NCBI RefSeq assembly: GCF_039521365.1
Contig: NZ_BAAACF010000001.1
Span: 682,001-746,000 of the forward strand
Direction of reading: 5' to 3'
Length of the DNA: 64,000 bases
Origin: Clostridium_AW malenominatum
GTDB lineage: Bacteria > Bacillota > Clostridia > Clostridiales > Clostridiaceae
A program made the translations under genes and the position numbers. The notes under the pieces are model-generated. The model was not told the DNA's origin. It saw nothing but the letters and a program-made list of their open reading frames with translations, and searched no databases. This document shows positions 27,190 through 35,139 of this stretch, one piece after another. The stretch's first letter is position 1. Every line of letters starts with the position of its first letter.

Positions 27190-27732
27190 ATGAAAAAATT
27201 TGTTTGTACAATATGTGGATATGTTCATGAAGGAGAAATGGCACCAGAAGCGTGTCCATTATGTAAAGCTCCTGCAACTAAATTTATAGAAAAAACTGAG
27301 GATATGGCTTGGGCTGACGAACATAGAATAGGTGTAGCTAAGGACGTAGATCCAGAAATTATAGAAGGATTAAGAGCAAACTTTATGGGAGAGTGTACAG
27401 AAGTAGGAATGTACTTAGCTATGAGCAGACAGGCTGATAGAGAGGGATATCCAGAAGTAGCTGAAGCTTATAAGAGAATAGCTTTTGAAGAAGCTGAGCA
27501 CGCAGCAAAGTTTGCTGAATTATTAGGAGAAGTGGTTTGGGCGGATACTAAGAAGAACTTAGAAGCAAGAGTAGAAGCTGAACACGGAGCATGTCAAGGA
27601 AAGAAAGACTTAGCAACACTTGCTAAGAAGCTTAACCTAGATGCAATTCACGATACAGTACATGAAATGTGTAAAGATGAAGCTAGACACGGTCAAGCTT
27701 TCAAAGGATTATTAGGAAGATATTTTAAATAA
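27190..27732 (+). CDS. Reverse rubrerythrin (NADH-linked peroxide/oxygen scavenger)
   Basis: A 180-residue protein with the rubredoxin-like domain first (Cys6, Cys9, Cys22, Cys25 in VCTICGY and EACPLCKAP) and a ferritin-like diiron domain second (ExxH-type ligands in EVGMYLAMSRQ, FEEAEHAAKF and DEARHGQAF). This inverted order defines reverse rubrerythrins, which reduce hydrogen peroxide and oxygen with electrons from NADH through partner flavoproteins in clostridia. It has a consensus promoter overlapped by a palindromic operator, suggesting induction on oxygen or peroxide exposure, and its own terminator. Confidence 0.93.
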   Translation: MKKFVCTICGYVHEGEMAPEACPLCKAPATKFIEKTEDMAWADEHRIGVAKDVDPEIIEGLRANFMGECTEVGMYLAMSRQADREGYPEVAEAYKRIAFEEAEHAAKFAELLGEVVWADTKKNLEARVEAEHGACQGKKDLATLAKKLNLDAIHDTVHEMCKDEARHGQAFKGLLGRYFK

Positions 27733-27772
27733 GATTTCTAGATGACTAGATTTCTAATTAATAGTTAAAGTG

Positions 27773-27821
27773 AAAATTCCCAGGAGATTTTATAATAATA
27801 AAAATTTCTTGGGAATTTTGT
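27773..27821 (+). terminator. Terminator after rubrerythrin gene
   Basis: AAAATTCCCAGGAGATTTT pairs with the A/T-rich complement ending in TTGGGAATTTT; the right arm itself supplies the terminal T run. Confidence 0.75.
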
Positions 27822-27875
27822 CATTAACTAAATATCTAAACATTTAAAAAACTATCAATTTAAAAAAGTAAAATG

Positions 27876-27903
27876 TTGACAATCATTAATCATTATGTTA
27901 AAT
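27876..27903 (+). promoter_or_regulatory. Promoter of TPP riboswitch-thiC transcript
   Basis: TTGACA at 27876-27881 and TTAAAT at 27898-27903 are separated by 16 bases, with a TG just before the -10 element. It lies about 25 bases upstream of the aptamer. Confidence 0.6.
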
Positions 27904-27927
27904 TTAAACTGAAGAAAATTGAATATT

Positions 27928-28013
27928 TCTAGGGGAGCCTATAAATAGGCTGAGAGTGAGATGTGATCTCAGACCCTCATAACCTGATTTGGATAATTCC
28001 AACGTAGGGAAGA
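27928..28013 (+). promoter_or_regulatory. TPP riboswitch (THI element) aptamer
   Basis: All conserved blocks are present: AGGGGAGCC, GGCTGAGAG, the P3 hairpin, ACCCTCATAACCTGAT, TTGGATAATTCCAACGTAGGGAAG. It precedes thiC. Downstream, AGGTTATGAGGG at 28073-28084 is a perfect 12-base complement of CCCTCATAACCT at 27974-27985 within the aptamer, giving an antiterminator that competes with ligand-bound folding. Confidence 0.96.
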
Positions 28014-28029
28014 GCTTTATATAATTTAA

Positions 28030-28063
28030 CCACAATTTTTATATATAAAGTTGTGATTTTTTT
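28030..28063 (+). terminator. Weak hairpin with T tract between aptamer and thiC
   Basis: A 9-bp A/T-rich stem (CACAATTTT / AAAGTTGTG with one G-U pair) is followed by ATTTTTTT. It could be a pause or first terminator. TATATAAAG at 28042-28050 can instead pair with CTTTATATA at 28015-28023, so the element has alternative folds. Confidence 0.45.
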
Positions 28064-28072
28064 ATTATAAAA

Positions 28073-28110
28073 AGGTTATGAGGGAAGCATTTGCTTCCCT
28101 TTTATTTTTA
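28073..28110 (+). terminator. Riboswitch-controlled terminator with anti-terminator sequence
   Basis: AGGGAAGCA pairs with TGCTTCCCT (28081-28100), followed by TTTTATTTTTATT. The left arm overlaps AGGTTATGAGGG, which is complementary to the aptamer. Without TPP the complement pairs with the aptamer and frees transcription; with TPP the terminator forms. Confidence 0.85.
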
Positions 28111-28130
28111 TTAAAAAGGAGATGGGATTA

Positions 28131-29444
28131 ATGAATTATTCAACTCAAATGGATGCAGCTAAAAAAGGCATCATTACAAAAGAAATGGAAATTGTAGCAA
28201 AGAAAGAAAAGGTGAGAGTAGAAGATTTAATGGAGTTAGTTTCACAAGGAAAGGTTGCAATACCAGCAAATAAAAATCATCTAAGTATAGACCCAGAAGG
28301 AATAGGCAAGGGTCTTAGAACTAAAATTAATGTGAATTTGGGAATATCTAAGGATTGCTGTAATATAGAGATGGAATTAGAAAAAGTAAAAAAAGCAATA
28401 GAGATGAAAGCAGAAGCTATAATGGACTTGAGCTGTTTTGGAAAAACTCAAGAATTTAGACAAAGGCTTATACATATGTCACCAGCAATGATTGGAACCG
28501 TTCCTATGTACGACGCAGTAGGTTTTTATGATAAAGAATTAAAAGATTTAACTGCAGAGGACTTATTTAGAGTTGTTGAAACTCATGCTAAAGATGGTGT
28601 GGATTTTATGACAATACATGCAGGTATGAATAGAGAAACAGCAGAAATTTTCAAGAGAAATCCAAGACTTACTAACATAGTATCCAGGGGAGGCTCTCTT
28701 CTTTATGCTTGGATGGAATTAAATAATAAAGAAAATCCTTTTTATGAACAATATGATAGATTGTTAGATATTTGTGAAAAGTACGATGTTACTATAAGTC
28801 TAGGAGATGCATGTAGACCTGGATCCATAGCCGATTCTACAGATCCAAGTCAAATAAAAGAACTAATGACTTTAGGTGAACTAACTAAGAGAGCATGGGA
28901 AAGAAATGTACAGATTATGATAGAAGGACCAGGACATATGGCATTAAATGAAATTGAAGCAAACATGGTTTTAGAAAAGAAGCTTTGTTATGATGCACCT
29001 TTTTATGTATTAGGACCTATTGTAACAGACGTGGCGCCAGGATATGATCACATTACTAGTGCTATAGGGGGAGCTATTGCAGCAACCTATGGAGCAGACT
29101 TTCTATGCTATGTAACTCCAGCGGAGCATTTGAGGTTGCCAGATTTAGAAGATATGAAAGAAGGAATAATTGCTACTAAAATTGCTGCCCATGCAGCAGA
29201 TATAGCTAAAGGAATAAAGGGAGCAAGAGATTGGGATAACAAGATGAGTAAAGCAAGAAAAGAACTAGATTGGGAAGGTATGTTTAATCTAGCAATAGAT
29301 GAGGAAAAGGCTAGAAGATATAGAAAAAGTTCTATGCCAGAAGATGAGCATACATGTACTATGTGTGGAAAAATGTGTGCCGTAAGAAATATGAATAAAG
29401 TTATGGAAGGCAAAAATATTAACATATTAAGAGAAGATGATTAA
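28131..29444 (+). CDS. thiC: Phosphomethylpyrimidine synthase ThiC
   Basis: A 437-residue radical-SAM enzyme that rearranges aminoimidazole ribotide into hydroxymethylpyrimidine phosphate for thiamine synthesis. Typical segments are SISLGDACRPGS-like SLGDACRPG, MIEGPGHMALNEIE, GPIVTDVAPGYDHI and VTPAEHLRLP. The C-terminal cluster motif reads CTMCGKMC, a CX2CX3C spacing, where long proteobacterial enzymes have CX2CX4C. ATG 28131 is chosen because AAGGAG sits nine bases upstream; ATG 28122 abuts that site. A TPP riboswitch controls the gene. No other thi gene follows. Confidence 0.95.
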   Translation: MNYSTQMDAAKKGIITKEMEIVAKKEKVRVEDLMELVSQGKVAIPANKNHLSIDPEGIGKGLRTKINVNLGISKDCCNIEMELEKVKKAIEMKAEAIMDLSCFGKTQEFRQRLIHMSPAMIGTVPMYDAVGFYDKELKDLTAEDLFRVVETHAKDGVDFMTIHAGMNRETAEIFKRNPRLTNIVSRGGSLLYAWMELNNKENPFYEQYDRLLDICEKYDVTISLGDACRPGSIADSTDPSQIKELMTLGELTKRAWERNVQIMIEGPGHMALNEIEANMVLEKKLCYDAPFYVLGPIVTDVAPGYDHITSAIGGAIAATYGADFLCYVTPAEHLRLPDLEDMKEGIIATKIAAHAADIAKGIKGARDWDNKMSKARKELDWEGMFNLAIDEEKARRYRKSSMPEDEHTCTMCGKMCAVRNMNKVMEGKNINILREDD

Positions 29445-29539
29445 AGAAATAAAATTTAAGGAATAACCCCAATATTTTTGTAGATAATAAGATTATTAGG
29501 AAAGCTAGAAAAATATTTAAAAGGGGTGAATGAACTTAT

Positions 29540-29740
29540 ATGAAGTGGGAATATAAGATGTTTACATTGGATCATTTTCTTAGTTCAGATAGCAACTTGA
29601 CAATAGAGGAACAATTGAATAAATATGGTGAAGAAGGATGGGAACTTGTAGGAATTTTAGAAAAGCCATATACAACTTTGGGAATACAACCTAGGTTAGA
29701 TAGTAACTCCATAGTGTTTAAAAAATCTGTTATAGATTAA
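29540..29740 (+). CDS. DUF4177-like small protein
   Basis: A 66-residue protein beginning MKWEYKMFTLD with the GEEGWELVGIL core typical of DUF4177. The family is a small alpha/beta domain of unknown function, often found beside unrelated genes. AAAGGGGTG precedes ATG 29540. It sits 95 bases after thiC and just before a strong bidirectional terminator; whether it is read from the thiC transcript is unclear. Confidence 0.75.
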   Translation: MKWEYKMFTLDHFLSSDSNLTIEEQLNKYGEEGWELVGILEKPYTTLGIQPRLDSNSIVFKKSVID

Positions 29741-29779
29741 TTTACTAGTTAAATAATTTTTAGTATTTTAGTTATAGAT

Positions 29780-29827
29780 AAAATTCCCGTGGAATTTTTT
29801 GTTATTATAAAATTCCACGGGAATTTT
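29780..29827. terminator. Strong bidirectional terminator
   Basis: A perfect 19-bp stem (AAAATTCCCGTGGAATTTT and its complement) with a 10-base loop lies between the convergent DUF4177 and HesB-like selenoprotein genes, with T runs on both strands. Confidence 0.85.
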
Positions 29828-29888
29828 CATATTGATTATTAACTAAAAACTATTTAGCTAAAAGTCTTAAAAAGTATCCTTGCAATTT

Positions 29889-30221
29889 TTAGTGACAACC
29901 TGAACATGTGGAACATCCATCGCCATCGTCATCTTTTAATAATGGTTGAAGATTAAAGCCTCCAAGACCATTTTCTTCTCCACAAGTTAATTCAAACCCA
30001 CCAAACTGTGCAACTAAGTCTTTGTCAACTAAGAAAGTTATGTCACCTATTTTAGTAACATCATCATTTTTGCCTTGTTCATCCAGAACAAGATTAAATA
30101 CTGGGCCTCCTCAGCCATGGCCTGATAAATTGATTCTTATTGACTTTGATGGAACATTGCTGTCTTCAAGGAATTTTAAAAATTCTTTATAAGCTACTTC
30201 GCTCATTTGAAAAGCCTTCAT
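29889..30221 (-). CDS. HesB-like selenoprotein (in-frame UGA = Sec37)
   Basis: A 110-residue protein read through one in-frame TGA at 30113-30111. ATG 30221 follows AAAGGAGGT at ideal distance. The product begins MKAFQMSEVAYKEF and has GHG-U-GGP at residues 34-40, the IscA/HesB-like core KIGDITFLVDKDL, FGGFELTCGEENGLGGF, and a CSTCSGCH tail. The frame is open on both sides of the TGA, and similarity to the Cys protein at 2770-3123 continues across it, with Sec37 aligned to Cys39. A bSECIS-like hairpin begins 18 bases after the UGA. HesB-like selenoproteins are a known prokaryotic family of unknown function. An ordinary gene caller would split or miss this gene. Confidence 0.9.
30074..30092 (-). 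promoter_or_regulatory. bSECIS hairpin for selenocysteine insertion
   Basis: On the minus strand CTTGTTC-TGGAT-GAACAAG forms a perfect 7-bp stem with a 5-base loop containing GG. The loop starts 26 bases after the UGA, within the window expected for bacterial SECIS elements recognised by SelB. Confidence 0.8.
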
Positions 30222-30319
30222 AACTGTTACCTCCTTTGTTTTAATAGTTACATTTTAATATAATAAAATGTAATTATCAAACTATATTTATTATTGACAA
30301 GAGGTACTATAAATATTTC

Positions 30320-32431
30320 TTATATCTTAAACTTATTTATTTTTTCTACCATTTCCTTTGTCATTTCACTTAAGGAGTTGGCAGAAGATGCTACTTCTTC
30401 AGAAGACATGGTCATTTCCTCAGAAGAGGCAGATATTTCCTCGGAAGAAGCAGATATTTCTTCAGCTATAGATGAAGATGACTCTACTTTTGATATTATA
30501 TCATTTTTTTCTGAATCTATGTTTTGGGTAAGGGTATTGACTTCTTCTATTTTTGGAATTATAAATTTTATTTTTTCAATAATATTTTTAAAGGATTCTA
30601 TAGCAGTATTAACAGTAGAAAGCTGATTTTGAAATTCTAATTCCATAGTTTCACTAGTGGATACAATATTATTTGTGTCCTGTGATATAACTTTAATTAA
30701 ATTATTAATTTCTAGAGAAGAACCTTTGCTTTGCTCGGCCAATTTTCGGACCTCATCGGCTACAACAGCAAATCCTCTTCCTGCTTCTCCAGCTCTAGCT
30801 GCTTCTATTGCTGCATTTAAAGCTAATAAGTTTGTTTGGTCAGATATATTATTTATCAAATTAGTAATTTCATTTATTTTTAATACGCTATGGTGAAGAG
30901 TATTTATGCGTAAAGAAAAATCCTTGAATGAACTATTTATTGTATTAATAGAGTTAATTAGGCTTATCATATTATCATTGCTATTATTTGCTGAACTATC
31001 TATTTCTTTTGAGGAACTATGTATTAATTCTATGGAGTGAATCATATTTTCAAGGGAAACTCCAAAATTACTAATTATAGAATTTATGCTTACCAAATCC
31101 TCTGCTTGATTACCTGTAGCTTTGGCTACATCCGTTATAGCTAAGGATACATTTTGAGAAGAAGTTGCCATCTCTTCAGATGTAGCAGACAAATTCTCAC
31201 TTTCTTTATCTATGTTTTTTGAAGTTAATAAAATGCTATTAATAGTATCTTTTAACTCATATCTTAAATTGGATACTGCTTTTGCCATCTTGCCATTTTC
31301 ATCTTTATACTTTAATAATTTATTAATATCATTAGTAAAGTCCCATGCCAAATCTAATTCAGCTGTTTTATCTATTATGTTAGTGGTTAATAATATTGGC
31401 TTAACAATTAAATTTGATAGTATCCATATCATGGCTCCTAATATTAATAGGCCAGCTAAACTTAAATAAAAGCCTTTTGTCATAATTTTATTAGATTCGG
31501 CCATAATTTCTTTAAGAGGAACGTAAAGTGCTAAGCTCCAAGGAGTTGTTGTTTTGCCCACTATGATTGGTGTATAAGCAGTAATTAGTGTATCTTTTAA
31601 TTCCTTAGATTTTTCAGAATGAAGATATTCTTTTCCTTCAAATACTGATTGCTTTATTGTTTCAATGTTTTCTTTTTGGTTGCTATAGAAGTTAGTTCCT
31701 ATGAGCTCTTTATTTTGATGAGCTACTACTTGTCCGTTATTAGAAATTATCATTGCACTACCAGTGTCGTAGATTTTAATTTTAGAATTTACATCATTCA
31801 TATAATCAATGGATACGTCAACTCCTGTAACACCAAGAACTTTTCCATTTTGTATTATTGGAGCACAAAGTGAAATCATTGTTACTTTTGTACCTTGAAC
31901 ATCGAAAGCTTCAGGTTCTGTAATAAATTCATTTTTACTATCTCTTGGAATGGTATACCAATCTACATTATATTCATTAGGCATTGTAGCTAAAGCAGAG
32001 GAAATATTATTATTATAATTTGACCAGTACATATTAAATCTACCTGTGGAATCATAAACGCCTTTATTGGCATATTTTATATCTAAGCCATCTAAAGCGT
32101 TTGGTTCCCAAACAGTCCATGTGCTTAAAAAGCTAGGATTATTTTTTAAAAGATTTTGCATTGCTAAGTTTGCAACAGTTCTTCTTTCTTCAGGTTTAAC
32201 TTCATTTAAGTTGCTAAAAACACTACTTAAAGTTCGTGCAGAATCTAAAGCTACTTCTAAATCAGCTTTCATAAGGGCAGAATATTCTTTAGCTTGAGAT
32301 AGAAGATATTCTTTGGTATTGTTCTGAACCATTATTCCATTGGATATGGTTTGAAATGCTATTACAATAGAAAAAATTATAAGTACAGGTGTTAGAATAA
32401 ATAGTAACATTTTTGATTTTATACTTTTCAT
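30320..32431 (-). CDS. Methyl-accepting chemotaxis protein with dCache sensor
   Basis: A 703-residue chemoreceptor. Membrane helix at about 7-27, a large extracellular double-Cache-type region (about 35-310; VDWYTIPRD and GVTGVDVSIDYMND are typical), a second helix (about 322-346), HAMP (about 347-400) and a cytoplasmic signalling hairpin with tip DQTNLLALNAAIEAARAGEAGRGFAVVADEVRKLA (the sequence spans residues around 550-585). A serine/glutamate repeat region (SASSEEISASSEE) lies near the C-terminus in methylation-helix territory. No CheR-docking pentapeptide is seen. It probably senses an amino acid or small carboxylate. Monocistronic. Confidence 0.95.
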   Translation of the reverse strand: MKSIKSKMLLFILTPVLIIFSIVIAFQTISNGIMVQNNTKEYLLSQAKEYSALMKADLEVALDSARTLSSVFSNLNEVKPEERRTVANLAMQNLLKNNPSFLSTWTVWEPNALDGLDIKYANKGVYDSTGRFNMYWSNYNNNISSALATMPNEYNVDWYTIPRDSKNEFITEPEAFDVQGTKVTMISLCAPIIQNGKVLGVTGVDVSIDYMNDVNSKIKIYDTGSAMIISNNGQVVAHQNKELIGTNFYSNQKENIETIKQSVFEGKEYLHSEKSKELKDTLITAYTPIIVGKTTTPWSLALYVPLKEIMAESNKIMTKGFYLSLAGLLILGAMIWILSNLIVKPILLTTNIIDKTAELDLAWDFTNDINKLLKYKDENGKMAKAVSNLRYELKDTINSILLTSKNIDKESENLSATSEEMATSSQNVSLAITDVAKATGNQAEDLVSINSIISNFGVSLENMIHSIELIHSSSKEIDSSANNSNDNMISLINSINTINSSFKDFSLRINTLHHSVLKINEITNLINNISDQTNLLALNAAIEAARAGEAGRGFAVVADEVRKLAEQSKGSSLEINNLIKVISQDTNNIVSTSETMELEFQNQLSTVNTAIESFKNIIEKIKFIIPKIEEVNTLTQNIDSEKNDIISKVESSSSIAEEISASSEEISASSEEMTMSSEEVASSANSLSEMTKEMVEKINKFKI

Positions 32432-32581
32432 ATTAGATCATCCCTTTCTGCGTATAATGACATAATAATACATAATTTCTTGTATTATTATAATATCATG
32501 GCTAAATTCAAAGTTCAATTTGTTTGATAATCAAAATAACTGATTATCAAAATAAATAGAGGAACTACAAAGTAATTCCTC

Positions 32582-32740
32582 TTAATTTCCTTCATAAAAC
32601 TTAATCATATTTGTAATAACTTCAAGTCTTGCTTGAACCTCTGGAAAGTCCATGTATTTTTCACCATATTGATATTTAAAACTCTCTTTAAGTTCTTTTA
32701 ATTCTTCTTTTAAGAGAGCTATTTTAATTTCTCTATCCAT
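32582..32740 (-). CDS. Small hypothetical protein, 52 aa
   Basis: A short open frame with a strong ribosome-binding site (GGGAGGT, eight bases before ATG 32740). The product, starting MDREIKIALLKEELKEL, is highly charged and predicted to be two helices, probably a coiled-coil-like hairpin. I do not recognise the family. It lies alone between the chemoreceptor and the LacI genes. Codon use looks like its neighbours. Confidence 0.65.
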   Translation of the reverse strand: MDREIKIALLKEELKELKESFKYQYGEKYMDFPEVQARLEVITNMIKFYEGN

Positions 32741-32867
32741 GATTAGTACCTCCCTTTATTATATAAATAATATATCATATTAATTTTGTTAAATGGGAGA
32801 CAGTTTGTCAATAAAATGATAAAATAATATTTACACTTATTACAAACATTATTGGTGGTGAAAATCA

Positions 32868-33881
32868 ATGGTAAAAATAACAGTGAAAGATGTAGCAAAA
32901 AAAGCTGATGTTTCAACAGCAACGGTATCAAGAGTAATAAATGGAGATTATCCCGTTAGTGACGAGGTCAGGGAAAGAGTTTTAAGTGTCATAAAAGAAC
33001 TAAACTATATACCTAATGCTGTAGCAAGAAGTCTTAAAGTAAAAAAGACAAATACAATAGGGATGGTAGTTCCAGATATATCAAATCCTTATTTTATGAA
33101 GATGGCAAAGGGAATAGAAGTGGTAGTCTCAAATAGTGGATATAGTCTCTTGATGGGAAGTAGTCATGATAATATTGAAAATGAATTAGAATTATTAGAA
33201 CTATTTGAAGAAAGAAGAGTTGAAGCTATAGTTTTAGCTACTTGTCAAAATGAAAAGGATAATGTTGAAGATTTTTTACAAAAAGGTGTTAATATTGTAT
33301 TAGTGGATAGAAATATTGAGGGGATTAAAACTTCATCTATTATATTAAATAACTTTGAAGCTTCATATAGCATTACAGAAAAGTTGATAAGAAAAGGTCA
33401 TAAAGAAATTGCAATAATTAATGGAAATCCTAATATTTATACTGAAAAGGAAAGATATGAAGGGTTTTTAAAAGCAGTGAAGGATAATAACATAATACTA
33501 AAGGATGAACTTATTTTAAGAAATAGCATTTCAAAAGAAAATGCCTTTGAAGGCGTTATTAAATTATTAAAAAACAAAGATAAATCTCCAACCGCAATAT
33601 ATTGTACTAATCATTATTTGCAGGAAGGAGTATTACTTGGAATTAAAAAGTTTAATATGAGGGTACCGGAAGATATATCTTTAGTATGTTTTGGAGAAAG
33701 TAGCATACATAAGTTAATAAACCCTAAAATAACATCAGTATCTTATGATTCTTATAGGCTTGGAATAAAATGTGGTGATATTGTGTTAGATAAGATTAAT
33801 AGGAACTTAAAAAATGAGGAAATTGAGTATATTGTCGATGTTGAGATTAAAGAAGGTAATTCGATAAAAGAAATAGTGTAA
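32868..33881 (+). CDS. LacI-family transcriptional regulator (paralog 1)
   Basis: A 337-residue LacI/GalR regulator: HTH VKDVAKKADVSTATVSRVIN at residues about 5-24, hinge helix YIPNAVARSLK near 50-60, then a periplasmic-binding-protein-like effector domain (NTIGMVVPDISNPYF onward). Its recognition helix and hinge are almost identical to those of the next gene, so both could bind related operators. It is separated from paralog 2 by about 100 bases that hold a promoter and an operator-like palindrome. It is presumably a regulator of the downstream catabolic operon or a co-regulator; the effector is unknown. Confidence 0.93.
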   Translation: MVKITVKDVAKKADVSTATVSRVINGDYPVSDEVRERVLSVIKELNYIPNAVARSLKVKKTNTIGMVVPDISNPYFMKMAKGIEVVVSNSGYSLLMGSSHDNIENELELLELFEERRVEAIVLATCQNEKDNVEDFLQKGVNIVLVDRNIEGIKTSSIILNNFEASYSITEKLIRKGHKEIAIINGNPNIYTEKERYEGFLKAVKDNNIILKDELILRNSISKENAFEGVIKLLKNKDKSPTAIYCTNHYLQEGVLLGIKKFNMRVPEDISLVCFGESSIHKLINPKITSVSYDSYRLGIKCGDIVLDKINRNLKNEEIEYIVDVEIKEGNSIKEIV

Positions 33882-33912
33882 AATGCTTTTAAAATAATTT
33901 TGGGAAAAGATA

Positions 33913-33941
33913 TTGAAATTATCTGAAAAATAGGTTATTAT
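33913..33941 (+). promoter_or_regulatory. Promoter of second LacI gene
   Basis: TTGAAA at 33913-33918 and TATTAT at 33936-33941 with a 17-base spacer, immediately upstream of a LacI-type operator. Confidence 0.6.
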
Positions 33942-33947
33942 TAATAT

Positions 33948-33961
33948 AGTAAACGTGTACT
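33948..33961. promoter_or_regulatory. LacI-type operator (variant) over transcription start
   Basis: AGTAAACGTGTACT is an imperfect palindrome with the central CG of LacI/CcpA-like sites. It lies directly after the -10 box of the second LacI gene and resembles the two AGTAATCGATTACT sites upstream of the aldolase gene, implying autoregulation. Confidence 0.65.
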
Positions 33962-33980
33962 ATAAATAAGGGGTATGAGA

Positions 33981-34997
33981 ATGAAAAAAATTACTATAAA
34001 GGAAGTTGCAAAAAAAGCTGGGGTTTCTACAGCCACAGTTTCTAGGGTACTTAACAATAATTACCCCGTAAGTGATGAAGCGAGAGAAAGGGTATATACT
34101 GTAATCAAGGAACTTAACTATTCTCCTAACGCTATTGCAAGAAGCTTAAAAAACAATAAAACAAATTTAATTGGTTTTGTTGTTGGGGATATATCAAATC
34201 CTTATTTTATGAAAATAGCAAGGGTAATTGAAGATGATATGAGAGCTAGAGGTTATAACATAATAATGGCTGTAACCCATGAAGATGAAGAATTAGAAAA
34301 AAAGTTATTAAAGGTTTTATTTGAAAAAAGGGTTGATTCAGTTGTTATCGCACCAAGTGGTAACAACATTGAAGAACTATTAAACTTTATAAACAGTGGT
34401 GTAAATGTAATTGCTATTGATAGAAAAGTTGAGGGGTTAAATATTGACACTGTTATAGAGGATAATTTTGATGCAGCTTATGATTTAACTGAACTTTTAA
34501 TAAAAAGTGGCCATAAAAAAATTGCCATAGTAAATGGTAGATTAGACGTTACAACAGGAGCTGAGAGATCAAAAGGCTTTAAGTCTGCTATGAATAATAA
34601 TAACATCCCCATTAAAGATGAATATTTATTATATGGTAATTTTGACGAAGAGAAGGCTTACTTTGAAGTTAAAAAGCTTTTAATGAAAGAAAATGTAGAA
34701 AAGCCTACTGCTATATTTGCTACTAACAATAAAATGGCGGAAGGTGCTATGGTGGCTATACAAGAACTGGGCTATAAAATACCAGAGGATATATCTATGG
34801 TATCTTACGGAGAGTTAAGTGCTCCAGAGTTAGTAGAACCGAGACTTACAGTTGTTCAGCAGGACGCCTATGCTATTGGTAGAAAGGTTTCTAATATATT
34901 AATAGAAAAAGCTGAAAATGAAGTCAATAATAAAAACTTTAAAGAATATATATTATGTCCTAAAATCTACTTAGGTGAGTCGATAAAGAGAATTTAA
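33981..34997 (+). CDS. LacI-family transcriptional regulator (paralog 2)
   Basis: A 338-residue LacI/GalR regulator with HTH IKEVAKKAGVSTATVSRVLN, hinge YSPNAIARSLK and a sugar-binding-type effector domain. ATG 33981 is chosen because AAGGGG lies seven bases upstream; ATG 33975 is too close. It is very similar to paralog 1 in the DNA-binding part and diverges in the effector pocket. It lies directly before two palindromes AGTAATCGATTACT and the aldolase-transporter operon, so it is the best candidate for the local repressor. Confidence 0.93.
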   Translation: MKKITIKEVAKKAGVSTATVSRVLNNNYPVSDEARERVYTVIKELNYSPNAIARSLKNNKTNLIGFVVGDISNPYFMKIARVIEDDMRARGYNIIMAVTHEDEELEKKLLKVLFEKRVDSVVIAPSGNNIEELLNFINSGVNVIAIDRKVEGLNIDTVIEDNFDAAYDLTELLIKSGHKKIAIVNGRLDVTTGAERSKGFKSAMNNNNIPIKDEYLLYGNFDEEKAYFEVKKLLMKENVEKPTAIFATNNKMAEGAMVAIQELGYKIPEDISMVSYGELSAPELVEPRLTVVQQDAYAIGRKVSNILIEKAENEVNNKNFKEYILCPKIYLGESIKRI

Positions 34998-35018
34998 TTC
35001 TTTTTATTGTAGAATTAT

Positions 35019-35032
35019 AGTAATCGATTACT
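35019..35032. promoter_or_regulatory. LacI-type operator O1
   Basis: A perfect 14-bp palindrome AGTAATCGATTACT, 22 bases after the second LacI gene. An identical copy lies 68 bp downstream. Confidence 0.8.
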
Positions 35033-35086
35033 GTTATTTTCGTAACATAGTAAATGAATTAATTAAATAAAAATTTTTAGATAAAC

Positions 35087-35100
35087 AGTAATCGATTACT
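35087..35100. promoter_or_regulatory. LacI-type operator O2
   Basis: An identical copy of AGTAATCGATTACT, 40 bases before the aldolase start codon. The 68-bp centre-to-centre distance between the two copies would suit looping by a tetramer or two dimers flanking the promoter. Confidence 0.8.
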
Positions 35101-35139
35101 AAGGCTAAATAAATATAATATTTAAAGGAGGATTAATAC

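Noticed and set aside
30111..30113. TGA as a true stop, making two small fragments or a pseudogene
   Set aside because: The frame, homology and tail continue after the TGA, a bSECIS-like hairpin follows at the right distance, and the site matches the known Sec position context.
30294..30896. Plus-strand open frames opposite the chemoreceptor's signalling domain
   Set aside because: They arise from the Ser/Glu-rich repeats and the conserved chemoreceptor tip read in reverse; the chemoreceptor frame is clearly the real one.
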